The translations under genes were made by a program, and so were the position numbers. Source: Curtobacterium sp. MCSS17_008 (GTDB lineage Bacteria > Actinomycetota > Actinomycetes > Actinomycetales > Microbacteriaceae). From it: a stretch of DNA of 64,000 nt. Positions 57,519 through 64,000 of the stretch are shown here, piece by piece (positions within the stretch are counted from its first letter, which is position 1; the number at the start of each line of letters is the position of its first letter). A model generated the notes under the pieces. That model had not been told where the DNA came from and made no database searches. It was given only the letters and a program-made list of their open reading frames with translations. The stretch spans positions 62,001-126,000 of the forward strand of contig NZ_QKSM01000005.1 in the NCBI RefSeq assembly GCF_003234185.1, in the 5' to 3' direction.

Positions 57519-58160
57519 TCAGAAGTCGTACTGCTCGCCGACCGGGATCGGCACGGCGACCGTGTTGCCCGGGGGAGCGAGGGGGCACGCCCACGCCGGG
57601 TCGTACGCGCACGAGGGGTTGTACGCGAAGTTGAAGTCGAGCACGAGCTCGCCGTCGTCGCCACCCAGGTCCGCGCCCTTGATGGTGTCGAGCAGGTAGC
57701 GGCCGCCGCCGTAGGTGCCCCGGGCCCTGCCGGCGCTGGCGTCCTTCACCGGTACGAAGACCCCGCCCGCGTACCCGCCGTGCGACCAGACGTCGAGCGT
57801 GCCGATGCCCGGGAGCCGCACGACGCCGAGCCGGTCGAAGTGCACGGTGCCGTCGGTGCCCGTCTCGACGTCCATCGCCAGGGGCTCCGCCGGCTCGACC
57901 CGGGCGCGGAACCGCCACTCGGGGTCGTAGTCGGGGACCGGCAGCGTCTCGAAGTCGCGGGCGTCCTCGTCGAGCAGCGGACTCGCCGGGTGCTCGCCGA
58001 ACATCGCGTCGCGGGTCTCCCGCCACATCGCGTGGGCGGTCTCGGGGTCGGCCGTCGCCCGCACGCGCCGGTACAGGTCGAACGTCATCCGCCGCCAGTC
58101 CACGGTGGCGAGCGTGCTGTGCACGCGGTCACGGGCCCTCGGCTCCTGCGTCTGGCTCAC
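57519..58160 (-). CDS. DUF1684 family protein
   Basis: A 213-residue protein of the DUF1684 family: WRRMTFDLYRRVRATADPETAHAMWRETRDAMFGEHPASPL, YDPEWRFRARVEP, the middle LGVVRLPGIGTLDVWSHGGYAGGVFVPVKDA, and the signature GGGRYLLDTIKGADLG ... LVLDFNFAYNPSCAYDPAWACPLAPPGN. No activity is established for this family. TACGCT 6 bases before the GTG at 58160 gives a leaderless promoter. Confidence 0.9.
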   Translation of the reverse strand: MSQTQEPRARDRVHSTLATVDWRRMTFDLYRRVRATADPETAHAMWRETRDAMFGEHPASPLLDEDARDFETLPVPDYDPEWRFRARVEPAEPLAMDVETGTDGTVHFDRLGVVRLPGIGTLDVWSHGGYAGGVFVPVKDASAGRARGTYGGGRYLLDTIKGADLGGDDGELVLDFNFAYNPSCAYDPAWACPLAPPGNTVAVPIPVGEQYDF

Positions 58161-58166
58161 GGTGCG

Positions 58167-58172
58167 AGCGTA
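58167..58172 (-). promoter_or_regulatory. -10 hexamer TACGCT, leaderless start at 58160
   Basis: Minus strand TACGCT, 6-base spacer, GTG at 58160. Confidence 0.5.
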
Positions 58173-58293
58173 CGCCCGGCCGCTCCGGGCCCGCCAGCGA
58201 CGGGCCGCGCCTGTGGAAGCTCCCCGACCCGGGCGCTCGCGGGCGGACCCTGGCAGAGTCGTGGGTGCAGGCACGGACGGAAGGGGGCACGAC

Positions 58294-58635
58294 ATGGTCG
58301 GACGGACGGGGCGACTGCTGGCAGCGGGGGTGACGGCCGTCGCGTCGGCAGCGGCGCTCGCGGGGTGCACGGTCTCGGCATCGGCGGAGCGGACGGTCTC
58401 GCCGCCGCGGTTCGAAGCGTCGGTCGCCGACGCGCTCGAGCAGGAGGTCGGCCAGCGGCCCGAGGTCGACTGCGGCACCGACGACGTCGAGCTGGTCGAG
58501 GGCAACACCGTGCACTGCGACATCGGCGCCGAGGGGGACACGACCGTGTACGACTCCACGGTCGAGGTGCGGGACGTCGACGGCTCGCGGTACTCGGTGC
58601 GGGTCGAGGTGGCGGAGCAGCCGAAGACGCCCTGA
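58294..58635 (+). CDS. DUF4333-type lipoprotein
   Basis: A 113-residue lipoprotein. Signal peptide LLAAGVTAVASAAALAGC with lipobox LAGC, then VADALEQEVGQRPEVDC and VELVEGNTVHCDI with the two conserved Cys of DUF4333, and YDSTVEVRDVDGSRYSVRVEV. Function unknown; common in actinobacteria. GGAAGGGGG precedes the ATG. Its stop directly abuts the end of the convergent SRPBCC gene with no spacer. Confidence 0.82.
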   Translation: MVGRTGRLLAAGVTAVASAAALAGCTVSASAERTVSPPRFEASVADALEQEVGQRPEVDCGTDDVELVEGNTVHCDIGAEGDTTVYDSTVEVRDVDGSRYSVRVEVAEQPKTP

Positions 58636-59130
58636 TCAGGCCCGGTCGGCGGGGACGGGACGGGGCCAGGACGGGGCGAGCTGCCGCATCCGGAGCGCGC
58701 GCCACTGCCAGATCACCCACATGCCCGGCCAGAGGGCCACGCCGAGGAGCGCCGGGCGCATCCGGTAGGTCAGGCGGTCGAGCAGCAGGGTCCGACCGTC
58801 GCCGAGGTCGACGGTGGCCATGCGGTGCCGCATCGTCATCCGGCCGAACAACCCCGAGACGCCGCCGCCGCCGTCGCGCTGCACCGGCACGCCGTCGACC
58901 TCGTACAGGTCGATGTCGACGTGGGTGTCCCCGCTCGGTACGACGCCGAACGCGTCCGCCGTGATCGGGTGCGGGACACCCGGCGTCCAGCGCTCCGGCA
59001 GGCCCTCCGGCGAGCGGGACCGGTAGACCAGGAACGGCTTCGTGACGGCGACCATCACCGACGGCGACAGCAGGGCGTCGCGGACGGCGTCGACGGGTGC
59101 ATCGAGGACGATGCGGAGACCCACGTGCAT
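58636..59130 (-). CDS. SRPBCC/polyketide-cyclase-like protein
   Basis: A 164-residue protein that begins MHVGLRIVLDAPVDAVRDALLSPSVMVAVTKPFLVYRS and has RWTPGVPHPITADAFGVVPSGDTHVDIDLYEVDG, GLFGRMTMRHRMATVDLGDGRTLLLDRLTYRMR and ALLGVALWPGMWVIWQWR; the arrangement fits the START/SRPBCC lipid-binding fold. No ligand is known. TACGGT 7 bases before the ATG marks a leaderless start. Confidence 0.75.
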   Translation of the reverse strand: MHVGLRIVLDAPVDAVRDALLSPSVMVAVTKPFLVYRSRSPEGLPERWTPGVPHPITADAFGVVPSGDTHVDIDLYEVDGVPVQRDGGGGVSGLFGRMTMRHRMATVDLGDGRTLLLDRLTYRMRPALLGVALWPGMWVIWQWRALRMRQLAPSWPRPVPADRA

Positions 59131-59137
59131 GACCCGA

Positions 59138-59143
59138 ACCGTA
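59138..59143 (-). promoter_or_regulatory. -10 hexamer TACGGT, leaderless start at 59130
   Basis: Minus strand TACGGT, 7-base spacer, ATG at 59130. Confidence 0.5.
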
Positions 59144-59192
59144 CGCCGCTGCTCTGGGTCCCCGCGCGCGGGCCGGGGGACGCGCGCGGCGC

Positions 59193-59825
59193 TCAGGCGT
59201 GCCGGGCGGCGCGGCGGCGGGAGCCCTCGGCGCGGTCGCGCGTGCGCAGTCGTTCCGTGAGCGCCAGGCGCACGGTCGGCCACTCGGCGGCGGTGATCGA
59301 GAAGACGACGGTGTCGCGGAGGGCGCCGTCGCGTCCGATCGAGTGGCTCCGGAGCACGCCGTCCTGCTTCGCACCGAGCGACGCGATGGCCGCCCGGGAC
59401 TGCTGGTTGTGCCAGTGCGTCCGGAACTCGACCGCGATGCACTGCCACGTCTCGAACGCGTGGCTGAGCAGGAGGAGCTTCGCCTCGGTGTTGATGCCGG
59501 TCCGCTGTGCCGCCCGGGCCAGGAACGTGTACCCGACCTCGACGCGACGGTTCGCCGTGTCGATGTTCGCGAAGGTCGTGGCGCCGACCACCCGTCCGGT
59601 CGGGCGGTCCCGGATCGCGAACGGCACCATCCGTCCCGCCTCGTGCTCGGCGAGCCGACGTCCGATCTCGGCGTCGACCCGGTCGGGTGCGGGCACCGAC
59701 GTGTACCAGGTGCGCCAGAGGTCGCCGTCCGACACCGCCGCCCGCAGGTCGTCCGCGTGCTCGGCCGCCAGGGGCTCGAGGGTGACGCGGTCGCCGGTCA
59801 GGGTGGGGACGGTGCCGATCTCCAT
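59193..59825 (-). CDS. GNAT-family N-acetyltransferase (RimJ/RimL-like)
   Basis: A 210-residue acetyltransferase of the GNAT fold: GDRVTLEPLAAEHADDL, FAIRDRPTGRVVGATTFANIDTANRRVEVGYTFLARAAQRTGINTEAKLLLLSHAFE, and the C-terminal FRTHWHNQQSRAAIASLGAKQDGVLRSHSI. The GINTEAK step replaces the usual R/Q-X-X-G-X-G/A acetyl-CoA loop and is typical of RimJ-like proteins that act on protein N-termini or antibiotics. ATG 59825 is preferred because TAGGAT ends 8 bases upstream (59834-59839); ATG 59831 is an alternative. Confidence 0.87.
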   Translation of the reverse strand: MEIGTVPTLTGDRVTLEPLAAEHADDLRAAVSDGDLWRTWYTSVPAPDRVDAEIGRRLAEHEAGRMVPFAIRDRPTGRVVGATTFANIDTANRRVEVGYTFLARAAQRTGINTEAKLLLLSHAFETWQCIAVEFRTHWHNQQSRAAIASLGAKQDGVLRSHSIGRDGALRDTVVFSITAAEWPTVRLALTERLRTRDRAEGSRRRAARHA

Positions 59826-59907
59826 GGTCATCGATCCTACGGTCGCGGGACCGGCAGGACGGCCCTGCGGCCCGCACCTGTGGAGACGGACAGGACCCGG
59901 CCGCGGG

Positions 59908-59913
59908 TATCGT
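59908..59913 (+). promoter_or_regulatory. -10 hexamer TATCGT, leaderless start at 59920
   Basis: TATCGT, 6-base spacer, GTG at 59920. Confidence 0.5.
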
Positions 59914-59919
59914 GGTCCG

Positions 59920-60531
59920 GTGGCAGCACGCACCCAGGAGAAGTACCAGGTCCGGTTCGCGTGGGGGACCGCGGGTGCCGACCGGATCGCGCACGACACC
60001 CACCTCGTCGTGTGGGTCGACGTGCTCCCGGACACGCGCGACGCAGCCAGGGGCGCCGACCCCGTCGCACGCGCACGGGCCGCGGCAGGCCTGCTGCCGG
60101 ACGGGCCGGAGGTCGTGCTCGGCCACCTCGGGAACGCGTCGGCCGTGGCGGAGCGGGTCACGAGCCTCCAGGCCGGGCGCGGCGACCGTTGCGTCGTCGC
60201 GGTCGTCGCCGCCGGACGGTCCACGTCCGCAGCCGCCGACGTGGCGGACGCCGCCGGGGAGCCGACCGACACGGGCGACGTGCCGGAGCCCGCGGTCGAG
60301 GACCTGCTCGCCGCCGGTGCCGTCGTCGACGCGCTCATCGCCGTCGGCATCGACCACACCTCGCCCGAGGCCGCCGCCGCCTGCGCCGCGTACACGGGGC
60401 TCCGCCGCGCCGTGAAGCACCTGGTGAGCGCGGCCGAGGGTGCCGCCGGGCTGGAACGCGAGACCGTGCACGCGGCGCTCGCCGCCGGGCCCGACCTGGT
60501 CGTCCTGCGGGAATCGAGCGCGTCGGCGTAG
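59920..60531 (+). CDS. 2-phosphosulfolactate phosphatase (ComB)-like protein
   Basis: A 203-residue protein starting AARTQEKYQVRFAWGTAGADRIAHDTHLVVWVDVLPDT, which resembles the N-terminal strand-loop of ComB-family proteins (a hydrophobic strand ending V-V-D-V-L). Later LLPDGPEVVLGHLGNASAVAERV and RCVVAVVAAGRS, then a helical end with ALIAVGIDHTSPEAAAACAAYTG. Several acidic catalytic positions of true ComB are not obvious, so phosphatase activity is uncertain; coenzyme M synthesis is unlikely here. Leaderless start. Confidence 0.55.
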   Translation: MAARTQEKYQVRFAWGTAGADRIAHDTHLVVWVDVLPDTRDAARGADPVARARAAAGLLPDGPEVVLGHLGNASAVAERVTSLQAGRGDRCVVAVVAAGRSTSAAADVADAAGEPTDTGDVPEPAVEDLLAAGAVVDALIAVGIDHTSPEAAAACAAYTGLRRAVKHLVSAAEGAAGLERETVHAALAAGPDLVVLRESSASA

Positions 60532-60585
60532 CGTTCCCGATCGCAGGCGCCGCCAGGGCGCCGTTGATCGCAAGGAGCACACGTC

Positions 60586-60888
60586 ATGAAGGCAGTCGTC
60601 GGCGACACCGTGATCGCGGAGGCCCCGAAGGAGGACCTCATCCAGATCGAGGGCAACTGGTACTTCCCGCCGTCGAGCGTGGACCCGGAGTTCTTCTCGG
60701 AGAGCGACACCCAGTACCACTGCCCCTGGAAGGGCGACACGCAGTACTACACCGTCACGGTCGACGGCCAGGAGCTGCCGGACCGCGCCTGGACGTACCC
60801 GACGCCCATCCCGTCGTCGTTCGACCGGGTCGGCAAGGACTACTCGGGCTACTTCGCGTTCTGGAAGGACGTCCGCGTCGTCGACTGA
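60586..60888 (+). CDS. DUF427 domain protein
   Basis: A 100-residue single-domain protein: AVVGDTVIAEA, VEGNWYFPP-like IEGNWYFPPSSVDPEFF, SDTQYHCPWKGDTQYYTV, AWTYPTPIPSSFDRVGKDYSGYFAFW. The conserved H-C-P-W-K-G is the DUF427 signature. Function unknown. AAGGAG precedes the ATG. The stop is 21 bases from the convergent mntH end. Confidence 0.92.
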   Translation: MKAVVGDTVIAEAPKEDLIQIEGNWYFPPSSVDPEFFSESDTQYHCPWKGDTQYYTVTVDGQELPDRAWTYPTPIPSSFDRVGKDYSGYFAFWKDVRVVD

Positions 60889-60909
60889 CCGCCCAGCCGC
60901 ACGGCCGGC

Positions 60910-62196
60910 TCAGCCGACCAGCGTCAGCACCACGAGCGCCACGTTGAGGGCGACGATCACCAGCGCGATGACCCCCGCCACGACGCGGGTGGTCATCGCG
61001 TTGACGTCTGCGCCCATGATGCTCCGGCGCGACGTGTAGACCACGAGCGGGACGATCGCGAACGCGATCCCGAAGCTCAGGACCACCTGGCTCAGCACGA
61101 GGAGCGTCGTCGGGTCCGCGCCGAACGCGAGCAGCGCCACCGCGGGCAGCAGCGTCACGAGTCGGCGGGCGACGACCGGGATGCGCACGTGCAGCAGCCC
61201 GTGCATGATCTCCGCGCCGGCCATGCAGCCGACCGACGTCGACGCGAGCCCGGATGCGAGCAGTCCGACCGCGAACAGGACGCCGACGACGGGTCCGACG
61301 TTCGCCTCGATCGCAGCCTGCGCCCCGGGGATGGTGTCCGTGCCGGCGACCCCGGGCAGCGTCGCGGCGGCGAGCACCAGCATGCAGACGTTCACCCCGC
61401 CGGCCACGACGAGCGCGAGGGCGACGTCCCACCGGGTCGCGACGAGCACCCGCCGGCGCCCGGGTCCCGCGGGCACGTCCCCGTGCCGGTCGCGCGCGAG
61501 CGCCGAGTGCAGGTAGACGGCGTGCGGCATCACCGTCGCGCCGAGCATCGAGGCGGCGAGGAGCACGGACTGCGCGCCCTCGAACCGGGGGACGAGCCCG
61601 CCGACGAGCTCGCCGGGCGACACCTGGGCGAAGAGCAGTCCGGCACAGAAGCCGACCGTGAGGATCGCGAGCATCGTCGTCACGACGGCCTCGAACGTGC
61701 GGGTGCCGCGGCGGCTGTGCAGCAGCAGGATCGCCATCGAGACCACGCCGGTGAGCACCCCGCCGGCGACGAGCGGCAGTCCGAAGAGCAGGTGCAGGGC
61801 GAGCGCGCCGCCGATGACCTCGGCGACGTCCGTGGCCGCGGCGACGACCTCGGCCTGCGCCCAGAACAGCAGGCGCGGTGTCCGCTGCATCCGCAGGCCC
61901 AGGTGTTCCGGCAGGGACCTCCCGGTGACGACGCCGAGCTTCGCGGAGAGGTACTGCACCACCACGGCGCTCGCGTTCGCGGCGACGAGCACCCAGAGCA
62001 GCAGGTACCCGTACTGCGCGCCCGCGGTCAGGTTCGCGGCGACGTTGCCGGGGTCGACGTAGGCGATCGCCGCGACGAACGCCGGACCGAGCAGCGTGAG
62101 ACCGGCAGCGCGGCGCCGCGGCAGCCCGGGGCTCGGCGAGGCGCCGTCCGCAGGGCGTCCGGAGCGGGCACGTCGGGCGGCGGCGGTGTCGGTCAT
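60910..62196 (-). CDS. mntH: NRAMP-family Mn2+/divalent metal transporter
   Basis: A 428-residue NRAMP transporter with about 11 helices. Helix 1 has the metal-site motif AIAYVDPGNVAANL, helix 6 GATVMPHAVYLHSAL with its metal-binding Met; AEVVAAATDVAEVIGGALAL and VGCMAGAEIMHGLL are family segments. Proton-coupled manganese or iron uptake is expected. CATGCT lies 6 bases before the ATG, and a perfect 8-bp-arm palindrome at 62212-62231 lies in the promoter, fitting repression by a DtxR/MntR-type metalloregulator. Confidence 0.93.
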   Translation of the reverse strand: MTDTAAARRARSGRPADGASPSPGLPRRRAAGLTLLGPAFVAAIAYVDPGNVAANLTAGAQYGYLLLWVLVAANASAVVVQYLSAKLGVVTGRSLPEHLGLRMQRTPRLLFWAQAEVVAAATDVAEVIGGALALHLLFGLPLVAGGVLTGVVSMAILLLHSRRGTRTFEAVVTTMLAILTVGFCAGLLFAQVSPGELVGGLVPRFEGAQSVLLAASMLGATVMPHAVYLHSALARDRHGDVPAGPGRRRVLVATRWDVALALVVAGGVNVCMLVLAAATLPGVAGTDTIPGAQAAIEANVGPVVGVLFAVGLLASGLASTSVGCMAGAEIMHGLLHVRIPVVARRLVTLLPAVALLAFGADPTTLLVLSQVVLSFGIAFAIVPLVVYTSRRSIMGADVNAMTTRVVAGVIALVIVALNVALVVLTLVG

Positions 62197-62202
62197 GCCC
62201 TC

Positions 62203-62208
62203 AGCATG
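62203..62208 (-). promoter_or_regulatory. -10 hexamer CATGCT, leaderless start of mntH
   Basis: Minus strand CATGCT, 6-base spacer, ATG at 62196. Confidence 0.5.
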
Positions 62209-62211
62209 CCA

Positions 62212-62231
62212 GGATTCGGCGTACCGAATCC
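62212..62231 (-). promoter_or_regulatory. Palindromic operator in mntH promoter (MntR/DtxR candidate)
   Basis: GGATTCGG (62212-62219) and CCGAATCC (62224-62231) are perfect inverses around CGTA. A third half-site GATTCGG lies at 62235-62241. It occupies the -35/-10 spacer of the mntH promoter, so binding would block RNA polymerase. Confidence 0.65.
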
Positions 62232-62285
62232 ACAGATTCGGGTGCGGTTCCGAGCCGGCTCGGGCAGCCGCCCACCCGAGCGCAC

Positions 62286-62987
62286 TCAGGCGGCTGCGCG
62301 CCGGGCCCGGTGGGCGCGGACCTTCGCCCGGTTGCCGCAGCGCTGCATGGAGCACCAGCGACGCGTGCCGCCGCGCGACGAGTCGTAGAACACGAGCCCG
62401 CAGTCGTCGGCCGAGCACCGGCTCAGCCGCGTCGGCTGCCCGTCCGCGGCGAGGTCGTCGAAGCCGACCTCGGTGAAGAGCGCCACCGCGTCGCGCGCCA
62501 CGCTCGACAGCGCCTGCGCCAGCCGGACCCGGTTCGCCCCGGCCCGGCGTCGACCACCGGGCAGGCTCGGCGGCACGTCGGGCAGCGCAGCGAAGAGGTT
62601 CACCGTGTCGATGTCGTCCGGAGCCGGGCGCGTCCGTCCGGTGCCGGCGCGCAGCCCCGCCGCGACCGCGGTCCGGGCGGCCGCATCGGTGGAGCCCGTC
62701 GGGGCCGGGGCCGCCGCGACCGCGAGCCGGCCGATCGCTGCCCGGAGCGCCCGGGCGTCCTGCAGTTCACGGGCGGTGGCGCCGACGTCGATCGGCTCGG
62801 TGTGGTCACCGAGCCACTCGTCGAGGTCGGCCGGGGTCACGAGGAGCTCGCCGAGGCGTGCGCGGGGACGTCGGCCGTCCGGGTCGTCCGCGAAGCCACC
62901 GGTGTGGGCGAAGTCCAGGGCGATCCGGCCGGCGTCGAAGAACCACGACGACCCGCTGTCCGTCCGGATGTGCTGCCCCGTGTGCAT
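62286..62987 (-). CDS. CGNR zinc-finger/ABATE-domain protein
   Basis: A 233-residue protein with an N-terminal ABATE domain (DSGSSWFFDAGRIALDFAHTGGF, TPADLDEWLGDH) and a C-terminal CGNR treble-clef finger: CSADDCGLVFYD then RRWCSMQRCGNRAKVRAHRARR. The four Cys and the Cys-Gly-Asn-Arg step are intact. These proteins are thought to be stress-related transcription regulators in actinobacteria. TAGCCT 6 bases before the ATG gives a leaderless start. Confidence 0.9.
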   Translation of the reverse strand: MHTGQHIRTDSGSSWFFDAGRIALDFAHTGGFADDPDGRRPRARLGELLVTPADLDEWLGDHTEPIDVGATARELQDARALRAAIGRLAVAAAPAPTGSTDAAARTAVAAGLRAGTGRTRPAPDDIDTVNLFAALPDVPPSLPGGRRRAGANRVRLAQALSSVARDAVALFTEVGFDDLAADGQPTRLSRCSADDCGLVFYDSSRGGTRRWCSMQRCGNRAKVRAHRARRAAA

Positions 62988-62993
62988 CCGCCC

Positions 62994-62999
62994 AGGCTA
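62994..62999 (-). promoter_or_regulatory. -10 hexamer TAGCCT, leaderless start at 62987
   Basis: Minus strand TAGCCT, 6-base spacer, ATG at 62987. Confidence 0.5.
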
Positions 63000-63034
63000 A
63001 CGGTTCCCCGGCGCGCCTCCCCGCGGCCTGTGGA

Positions 63035-63532
63035 TCATGCGGTAGCCGAGCGGCGTTCCCACGTGATGAGGTTCCGTCCGTCGAACCGTCGGGAGCACCG
63101 CGCGCACGCCAACGGGCGCGTCGGGGTGCGGTAGCGGAAGTGCTCGTGACCGGCCGGGCAGGTGCCGACCCACGGCGCGAGCTCCGAGGCGATCGGTCCG
63201 TCGTACAGGCGGGACCCGGTGTACCCGATGCCCGCGGCGGTCCGTCGCCACGCGGGGCCGTGGCCGGCGCGGGGGCCGGCGAGCGCGTGTGCGACCTCGT
63301 GGAGCAGGACCTGCTCCACGTCGTCGTCCGACACCCGGGCCGCGATGTGCCGGCTCACCGTGATCCGCCGGCGTCCGAAGTCGCACTGGCCGGCACGGGT
63401 CTTGGCGTGGTCGAACGCGAACGTCCACCCGCCCGACCCGAGGTGCACGGTCAGCAGGTGCTCCGCGCGGTCCCGGACCCGCTCGAGCGTCGCTGCCGCG
63501 GACCGCGTGGTCGCCGCAGGGTGCGTCGTCAC
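63035..63532 (-). CDS. SprT-like zinc metalloprotease
   Basis: A 165-residue SprT-like protein: zinc site LLHEVAHALAGPRAGHGPAWR (HEXXH plus a later His), preceded by GQCDFGRRRITVSRHIA, and a C-terminal zinc ribbon C-P-A-G-H ... CARCSRRFDGRN. The family includes SPRTN-type DNA-protein crosslink proteases; bacterial roles are not settled. The GTG start overlaps the stop of the upstream gene by 4 bases, giving translational coupling. Confidence 0.9.
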   Translation of the reverse strand: MTTHPAATTRSAAATLERVRDRAEHLLTVHLGSGGWTFAFDHAKTRAGQCDFGRRRITVSRHIAARVSDDDVEQVLLHEVAHALAGPRAGHGPAWRRTAAGIGYTGSRLYDGPIASELAPWVGTCPAGHEHFRYRTPTRPLACARCSRRFDGRNLITWERRSATA

Positions 63533-63990
63533 CGCTGGTCGGGGTCCGGCTCGTCGCGTGGCGCCTGGCCCTTCTGCGCCGCCCGTGCGGCGATGCGCCC
63601 CCACAGGTCGTCGGCCTCGGTCCGCGCGGCGTCGGGTGCGCCGAGCACACGGCGGCGCACGGGCGGGACCTGCTTCACCGGCTCGGCGACGCGGGTGGTC
63701 GGCTCGTCGTCCTCGGCGCGGCGCGCGGCGACCTCGCGAGCGGTGCGGGGCTTGTCGTCGGCTGCCTTCGGCTGCGACACGGACGCACGGAGCGCTGCCT
63801 CCACCGCGGTGCGGAGGGCCTCGGTGCGCTCGGAGGGGGCGCCGGCCTGGCGGAAGGCCTGGTACGCGCGGGACAGTGCGGCGCGGGCCTCGTCGAACCG
63901 GGACAGCTCGAACAGCGACCAGCCCTCGAGCTCGGCGGCGGCGCCCTCGAGCTCCGGCCACTCCTCGGTCCGCGCGGTGTCGCGTGCCAT
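63529..63990 (-). CDS. Helical-repeat protein of unknown function (probably 5'-incomplete)
   Basis: At least 153 residues run to the ATG at 63990, 10 bases from the window edge; the frame stays open to the edge, so the true start may lie outside. The first part, LEGWSLFELSRFDEARAALSRAYQAFRQAG, looks like a TPR-type helical pair; the rest is charged and likely disordered (KPRTAREVAARRAEDDEPTTR) with a final helix DDLWGRIAARAAQKG. No family is recognised. It is coupled to the sprT-like gene. Confidence 0.6.
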   Translation of the reverse strand: MARDTARTEEWPELEGAAAELEGWSLFELSRFDEARAALSRAYQAFRQAGAPSERTEALRTAVEAALRASVSQPKAADDKPRTAREVAARRAEDDEPTTRVAEPVKQVPPVRRRVLGAPDAARTEADDLWGRIAARAAQKGQAPRDEPDPDQR

Positions 63991-64000
63991 CGCGGCCTCG

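Overview
The window is about 72% GC by eye, with dense protein genes, strong third-position GC bias, short intergenic gaps (none over 300 bases without a gene) and no tRNA, rRNA, insertion sequence, integrase or CRISPR array that I can find. The gene set (actinobacterial-type KdpFABCDE, Lhr helicase, LysG/LysE pair, FolP2-type dihydropteroate synthase homologue, CGNR zinc-finger protein, CsbD protein, DUF1684, DUF4916 and DUF4333 proteins) and the very frequent leaderless starts point to a chromosomal segment of an actinobacterium, most likely Microbacteriaceae (Curtobacterium-like). That genus guess is inference from gene style, not a search result.

Layout. 1-10 kb: the end of a DNA polymerase I-like gene, a PAP2 phosphatase, a membrane Ser/Thr kinase, a GH92 mannosidase, two tiny acidic proteins, then on the minus strand an aldo/keto reductase, a maltokinase-cap protein and an SDR, and on plus an RlmA-like methyltransferase. 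10-24 kb: a VOC protein facing a WYL regulator; the high-affinity potassium system kdpFABC with its sensor kdpD and regulator kdpE, preceded by an unlisted-type 27-residue membrane peptide; a second OmpR-type two-component system followed by a PepSY lipoprotein gene that carries the same promoter boxes as the regulator gene; an alpha/beta hydrolase preceded by two mini-ORFs. 23-33 kb: an APC permease divergent from a beta-phosphoglucomutase/GH65 phosphorylase pair, an SDR, a truncated VOC pseudogene, an ArsR-type regulator with an MFS exporter, and an AzgA-type purine permease.

33-47 kb: a folE-folP-reductase cluster with overlapping ends, HAD phosphatases, a DJ-1/PfpI protein, a MOSC protein, an Ada-AlkA fusion overlapping ogt, a hydrolase with a cysteine in the nucleophile position, an APC transporter, the lysE/lysG divergent pair, a lipoprotein and a Nei/Fpg glycosylase. 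47-64 kb: the 1580-residue Lhr helicase, a PadR regulator with a low-complexity head, a degenerate Nudix protein, CsbD, a DEAD-box RNA helicase, GH114, GntR, DUF1684, DUF4333, SRPBCC, GNAT, ComB-like and DUF427 proteins, an NRAMP manganese transporter with a palindromic operator, a CGNR protein, and a SprT-like metalloprotease gene coupled to an incomplete helical-repeat gene.

How it works together. Clear units are potassium scavenging (kdp), lysine/arginine export (lysG/lysE), phosphorolysis of an alpha-glucobiose (GH65 plus beta-phosphoglucomutase), pterin/folate chemistry (folE, folP, reductase), alkylation and oxidation repair (ada-alkA, ogt, nei, lhr). The most informative non-coding signals are (i) about 25 genes whose start codon lies 6-7 bases after a T/C-A-N-N-N-T hexamer, which implies leaderless mRNAs, (ii) paired GCTTCAG boxes 11 bases apart shared by a response-regulator gene and a PepSY gene, (iii) long near-perfect palindromes in almost every convergent gap, and (iv) a dispersed 15-base motif GGMCGGGAGGCGCGG.
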